DNA from: Bacteroidales bacterium | GTDB lineage: Bacteria > Bacteroidota > Bacteroidia > Bacteroidales > VadinHA17 | DNA length: 38,204 bases | NCBI GenBank assembly: GCA_016936435.1 | Contig: JAFGXX010000068.1 | Coordinates: 1-38,204, forward strand | Reading direction: 5' to 3' | Shown: piece after piece, positions 35,664 to 38,204 of the stretch | Layout: every line of letters starts with the position of its first letter | Numbering within the stretch: the stretch's first letter is position 1 | Program-made: the position numbers and the translations under genes | Notes under the pieces: generated by a model | Told to the model about the DNA's origin: nothing | The model's input: the letters and a program-made list of their open reading frames with translations, nothing else | Database searches by the model: none

Positions 35664-35720
35664 CAGGGTTGAAAAAAAGAATATACACTATAATTTGTTG
35701 AATTTTAAATTTCATGTAAA

Positions 35721-36008
35721 ATGACAAAAGCAGACATTGTTAATGAGATTGCCAAGAACACTGGTATTGAAAAGGTAACAGTACAAAAAACTGTAGAAGC
35801 CTTGATGGAAACTATAAAACAATCTATGGTTGCTGGTAATAACGTTTATCTCAGGGGTTTCGGAAGCTTTATAGTTAAGAAGAGGGCCAAGAAAACCGCA
35901 AGGAATATTTCCAAAAATACCACCATCATCATTCCTGCACACAACATTCCGGCTTTCAAACCGGCTAAAACATTTATCACCAAGGTTAAATCACACGTTA
36001 AGAAATAA
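35721..36008 (+). CDS. HU-family DNA-binding protein
   Basis: A 95-residue nucleoid protein that bends DNA. It begins 'MTKADIVNEIAKNTGIEKVT' and has the beta-arm signature 'YLRGFGSFIVKKRAKKTARN', with the Pro-containing tip ('IIPAHNIPAFKPAKTF') that wedges DNA. One of several HU paralogues is usual in Bacteroidota, so HU is named only at family level. It is followed after 6 bases by a tiny basic protein gene. Confidence 0.95.
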   Translation: MTKADIVNEIAKNTGIEKVTVQKTVEALMETIKQSMVAGNNVYLRGFGSFIVKKRAKKTARNISKNTTIIIPAHNIPAFKPAKTFITKVKSHVKK

Positions 36009-36014
36009 TTCCCC

Positions 36015-36104
36015 ATGCCAAGCGGAAAAAAGAGAAAAAGACATAAGATGGCCACTCACAAACGTAAAAAACGTTTGCGGAAAAACAGACATAAGAAGAG
36101 ATAG
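36015..36104 (+). CDS. 29-residue basic protein, AURKAIP1/COX24 (mS38-like) family
   Basis: ATG at 36015 and TAG at 36102-36104 encode 29 residues, more than half Lys, Arg or His. It starts 'MPSGKKRKRHKMATHKRKKR'. This KKRKRHKxxxHKRKKR pattern is that of the small bacterial proteins assigned to the AURKAIP1/COX24 domain, related to mitochondrial mS38 and actinobacterial bS22, which bind the small ribosomal subunit. A ribosomal role is therefore inferred, not shown. It follows the HU gene by 6 bases and is closed by the hairpin at 36138-36167, so the two form one transcript. Confidence 0.8.
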   Translation: MPSGKKRKRHKMATHKRKKRLRKNRHKKR

Positions 36105-36137
36105 CGAATCATCGAGTGGTCTTATTCTGAACATATT

Positions 36138-36170
36138 AACCTAAAGGTCAGACGATCTTTAGGTTTTATG
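36138..36170 (+). terminator. Terminator after the HU/small basic protein unit
   Basis: AACCTAAAG and CTTTAGGTT form a perfect 9-bp stem with a 10-base loop, followed by TTATG. The T-tract is short, so efficiency is uncertain, but position (34 bases after the small gene) fits. Confidence 0.7.
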
Positions 36171-36222
36171 TATATATATGTCGGTAAACACAAATCATCT
36201 TAACTCAGCTTAATACAAGGAA

Positions 36223-37782
36223 GTGGCAAATAAGGATCTCATCATTGATGTAAGTGATTCCGAGGTCTCTTTAGCGTTGTTGGAAGACAAGCAGTTAATT
36301 GAGTTAAACAAGGAAAAGCGCAATATAAGGTTTTCGGTAGGAGACATTTACCTGGGTAAGGTTAAAAAGATCATGCCCGGACTTAATGCTGCCTTTGTCA
36401 ATGTGGGTTATGAACGGGATGCTTTCCTGCATTACCTAGATCTGGGAGCTCAGTTCAGGACCCAGCACAAATATTATCTCTCTGCCATGCAGCGGCAGGG
36501 AAAAGTTATCCCTGTCCATAAATTCAAGCCAGACCCCGACATCGACAAAGACGGAAAGATATCGGATGTACTTACACAGGGGCAGACGGTGATAGTACAG
36601 ATTACTAAGGAACCTATTTCCACCAAGGGGCCCCGGCTGGCTTCGGAGATCTCACTGGCAGGAAGAAATCTGGTTCTTATACCCCATTCCGACAAGGTTT
36701 CCATCTCATCAAAGATCGAGAATCCGGATGAGAAGAACAGGCTCAAAACCTTGTTGCAGAGCATAAAGCCAAAGAACTACGGTGTTATTGTACGAACTGC
36801 CGCTGAGGGCAAGAAGGTTGCTGTCCTTGATGCCGAGCTAAGAGAACTGGTTCAAAAATGGGAGTCGGCCTTTGCAGGGGTAAAAAAAGAAATAAAGTCG
36901 CCCCGCCTCTTTATAGGGGAGATGAACCGGACCTCGACGATAGTTCGCGACATGCTGAACGTGACCTTCAACAGCATTCATATAAATAACGAAGCTCTTG
37001 CAGAAGAGATAAGGAAATATATAAAGGAGATAGCTCCCGAGAAGGCAAAAATTGTCAGGCTTTATAAAGGTACTATTCCGATATTCGATCATTTTGGGGT
37101 CAACAAGCAGATAAAGGCGCTTTTTGGGAAAACAGTTTCATTCAGACATGGCGCCTATCTTATTATTGAACACACTGAAGCCCTGCATGTTATCGACGTA
37201 AACAGTGGCAATCGCTCACGCAAAAGCAACGACCAGGAATCAAATTCGCTTGAGGTAAACATGGAAGCCGCGGTCGAAATTGCCAGACAACTCAGGCTGA
37301 GGGATATGGGAGGTATAATCGTGATCGATTTCATTGATATGCAGGCGGCCGAACATAAACAGGTCCTTTTTGAAAAGATGAAGGAAGTGATGGCCGGTGA
37401 CCGTACCAAGCATAACATCCTGCCTCTCACCAAATTCGGGCTTATGCAGATAACACGTCAGAGAGTAAGGCCTGAAATGAGTATTGTAACCGACGAAAAA
37501 TGTCCTGCCTGTCAGGGTACCGGTACTACCAGACCCACAATTCTATTTCCGGATGAAATAGAAAAGAACCTTGCATTCATCCTCGACAAAATAAAAACAA
37601 GGAGACTAATACTTAACCTTCATCCATTCCTGGCTGCCTGGTATACCAGGGGATTGTTCCCGATAGCCCTGAAATGGAGTCTGAAATACAGGATCCTTAT
37701 TAAAGTCCAGGCAGTAACTGCCTATCATATGCTGGAATACCACTTTCTGGACTGGCAGGGCAACGAGATCGACCTGGAATAA
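36223..37782 (+). CDS. rng: Ribonuclease E/G family protein
   Basis: A 519-residue endoribonuclease for rRNA maturation and mRNA decay. The start is GTG at 36223 ('MANKDLIIDVSDSEVSLALL'). An S1 domain lies at about 38-130 ('GDIYLGKVKKIMPGLNAAFV'), with an insert typical of Bacteroidota. The catalytic DNase I-like part contains the Mg ligands in 'HVIDVNSGNRSRKSND' and 'GGIIVIDFIDMQ', followed by the Zn-link 'CPACQGTG'. The long disordered scaffold of E. coli RNase E is absent, so it is RNase G-like. Position beside the HU gene and ssb cluster is common in the phylum. Confidence 0.95.
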   Translation: MANKDLIIDVSDSEVSLALLEDKQLIELNKEKRNIRFSVGDIYLGKVKKIMPGLNAAFVNVGYERDAFLHYLDLGAQFRTQHKYYLSAMQRQGKVIPVHKFKPDPDIDKDGKISDVLTQGQTVIVQITKEPISTKGPRLASEISLAGRNLVLIPHSDKVSISSKIENPDEKNRLKTLLQSIKPKNYGVIVRTAAEGKKVAVLDAELRELVQKWESAFAGVKKEIKSPRLFIGEMNRTSTIVRDMLNVTFNSIHINNEALAEEIRKYIKEIAPEKAKIVRLYKGTIPIFDHFGVNKQIKALFGKTVSFRHGAYLIIEHTEALHVIDVNSGNRSRKSNDQESNSLEVNMEAAVEIARQLRLRDMGGIIVIDFIDMQAAEHKQVLFEKMKEVMAGDRTKHNILPLTKFGLMQITRQRVRPEMSIVTDEKCPACQGTGTTRPTILFPDEIEKNLAFILDKIKTRRLILNLHPFLAAWYTRGLFPIALKWSLKYRILIKVQAVTAYHMLEYHFLDWQGNEIDLE

Positions 37783-37829
37783 GCCTCCGGCCTCTTAACA
37801 TTTTTTCTTCCCGATTGTTATTGTTTTAT

Positions 37830-37837
37830 TACTTTTG
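37830..37837 (+). promoter_or_regulatory. Promoter -7 box for the DsbD-family gene
   Basis: TACTTTTG matches TAnnTTTG and lies 25 bases before the ATG at 37863. Upstream, a short GCC/GGC hairpin and six T (37784-37806) may be a weak terminator of rng. Confidence 0.6.
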
Positions 37838-37862
37838 CAGGGCTATTATTTAATCGCATCAT

Positions 37863-38204
37863 ATGAAACGACTGATTAGCAGATCATTAATAATGGTTGT
37901 TTTCCTGTCATCCCTCTCTCTGAGTGTTGCAGGACAGATATTCGATCCGGTCACCTGGACCTTCACATACGAAAAAAAAGGTAGCGGATCTTATGAACTT
38001 GTGTTCACGGCGGAGATAGAAGAAGGATCATACCTCTATGCTATGGATGTACCCAATGGGGGGCCGATTCCCACATCCTTCAGCTTCGACACGGTTCCGG
38101 AATTTTCATTTGACGGCAGTGTTTACCAGGTTACAGTACCAAAGGAGAAGTATGATGAAGCCTTTGGGTTTAATATCAGGACATTCAGCGGTAAAGCCGA
38201 ATTC
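37863..38204 (+). CDS. DsbD-family thiol:disulfide interchange protein, N-terminal part
   Basis: The frame is open to the window edge (114 codons, 3' end missing). The signal peptide is 'MKRLISRSLIMVVFLSSLSL' with cleavage near 'VAGQ'. The mature start 'IFDPVTWTFTYEKKGSGSYE', then 'LVFTAEIEEGSYLYAMDVPN' and 'GGPIPTSFSFD' match the DsbD alpha (DsbC-like) periplasmic domain that passes electrons to periplasmic proteins. The CxxxxC redox pair, membrane domain and thioredoxin domain would be beyond the window, so full-length status is unknown. Confidence 0.8.
   Translation, partial: MKRLISRSLIMVVFLSSLSLSVAGQIFDPVTWTFTYEKKGSGSYELVFTAEIEEGSYLYAMDVPNGGPIPTSFSFDTVPEFSFDGSVYQVTVPKEKYDEAFGFNIRTFSGKAEF

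Larger units (their letters stand above)
35385..35720. other. 336-base gene-free divergent region between ssb and the HU gene
   Basis: AT-rich at both ends where the two divergent promoters lie, with a more GC-rich middle (about 35495-35575). No reading frame with recognisable motifs is present on either strand; the middle has short inverted pairs (such as GGCA/TGCC near 35510-35530) too weak to call. In several Bacteroidota a mutY gene occupies this place; none is here. Confidence 0.6.

Overview
The window comes from a member of the phylum Bacteroidota, most likely a Bacteroidales or Marinilabiliales-like lineage. The evidence is: -7 promoter boxes of the form TAnnTTTG in front of many transcription units, an almost complete lack of Shine-Dalgarno sequences, the neighbouring pair gldE-gldD, a type IX secretion (T9SS) C-terminal sorting domain on a peptidase, a bacterial GGGPS homologue, and an ECF sigma/membrane protein/Spy-like operon typical of the phylum. 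The genus cannot be given from sequence alone. Both ends cut genes: the 3' part of fusA (EF-G) at the left edge and the 5' part of a DsbD-family gene at the right edge.

Layout. (1) 1-15260: a single plus-strand superoperon (str end, S10, spc, alpha) in classical order from fusA to rplQ, with secY, map, infA and rpoA included. Gaps are tiny and several stops and starts overlap. An internal promoter candidate precedes rpsM. (2) 15332-16609: eno, closed by a strong terminator. (3) 16610-17308: about 700 bases with no credible protein gene. They hold a 22-bp perfect palindrome, the eno terminator, a good promoter overlapping that terminator, about 460 bases dense in stem-loops, and a second perfect terminator. 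I read this as a candidate large structured non-coding RNA and consider it the most interesting object in the window. (4) 17309-23703: a UbiD-family decarboxylase, a membrane hybrid histidine kinase with an eroded kinase core (minus strand), two secreted proteins of unknown function, a DUF4870 membrane protein and a PPK2 polyphosphate kinase. (5) 23704-23999: a composite intergenic repeat with an 8-bp tandem array running into the hisS promoter. (6) 24000-31526: hisS; the minus-strand ECF sigma operon; ychF with a T9SS-exported M14 carboxypeptidase; and a PafA-like phosphatase-fold protein whose active site looks altered. (7) 31538-35384, minus strand: ssb, gldE, gldD, a phosphopantetheinyl transferase and a GGGPS-family enzyme, in overlapping order. 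(8) 35721-38204, plus strand: a HU protein, a 29-residue basic mS38-like protein, an RNase E/G family enzyme and the start of a DsbD-family gene.

Functionally the left half builds ribosomes, the Sec channel and RNA polymerase alpha. The right half mixes translation and RNA housekeeping (hisS, ychF, rng, ssb, HU) with cell-envelope work (T9SS cargo, GldD/GldE, ether-lipid type enzyme, thiol-disulfide export, envelope stress sigma). No tRNA, rRNA, CRISPR array, insertion sequence or prophage was seen.
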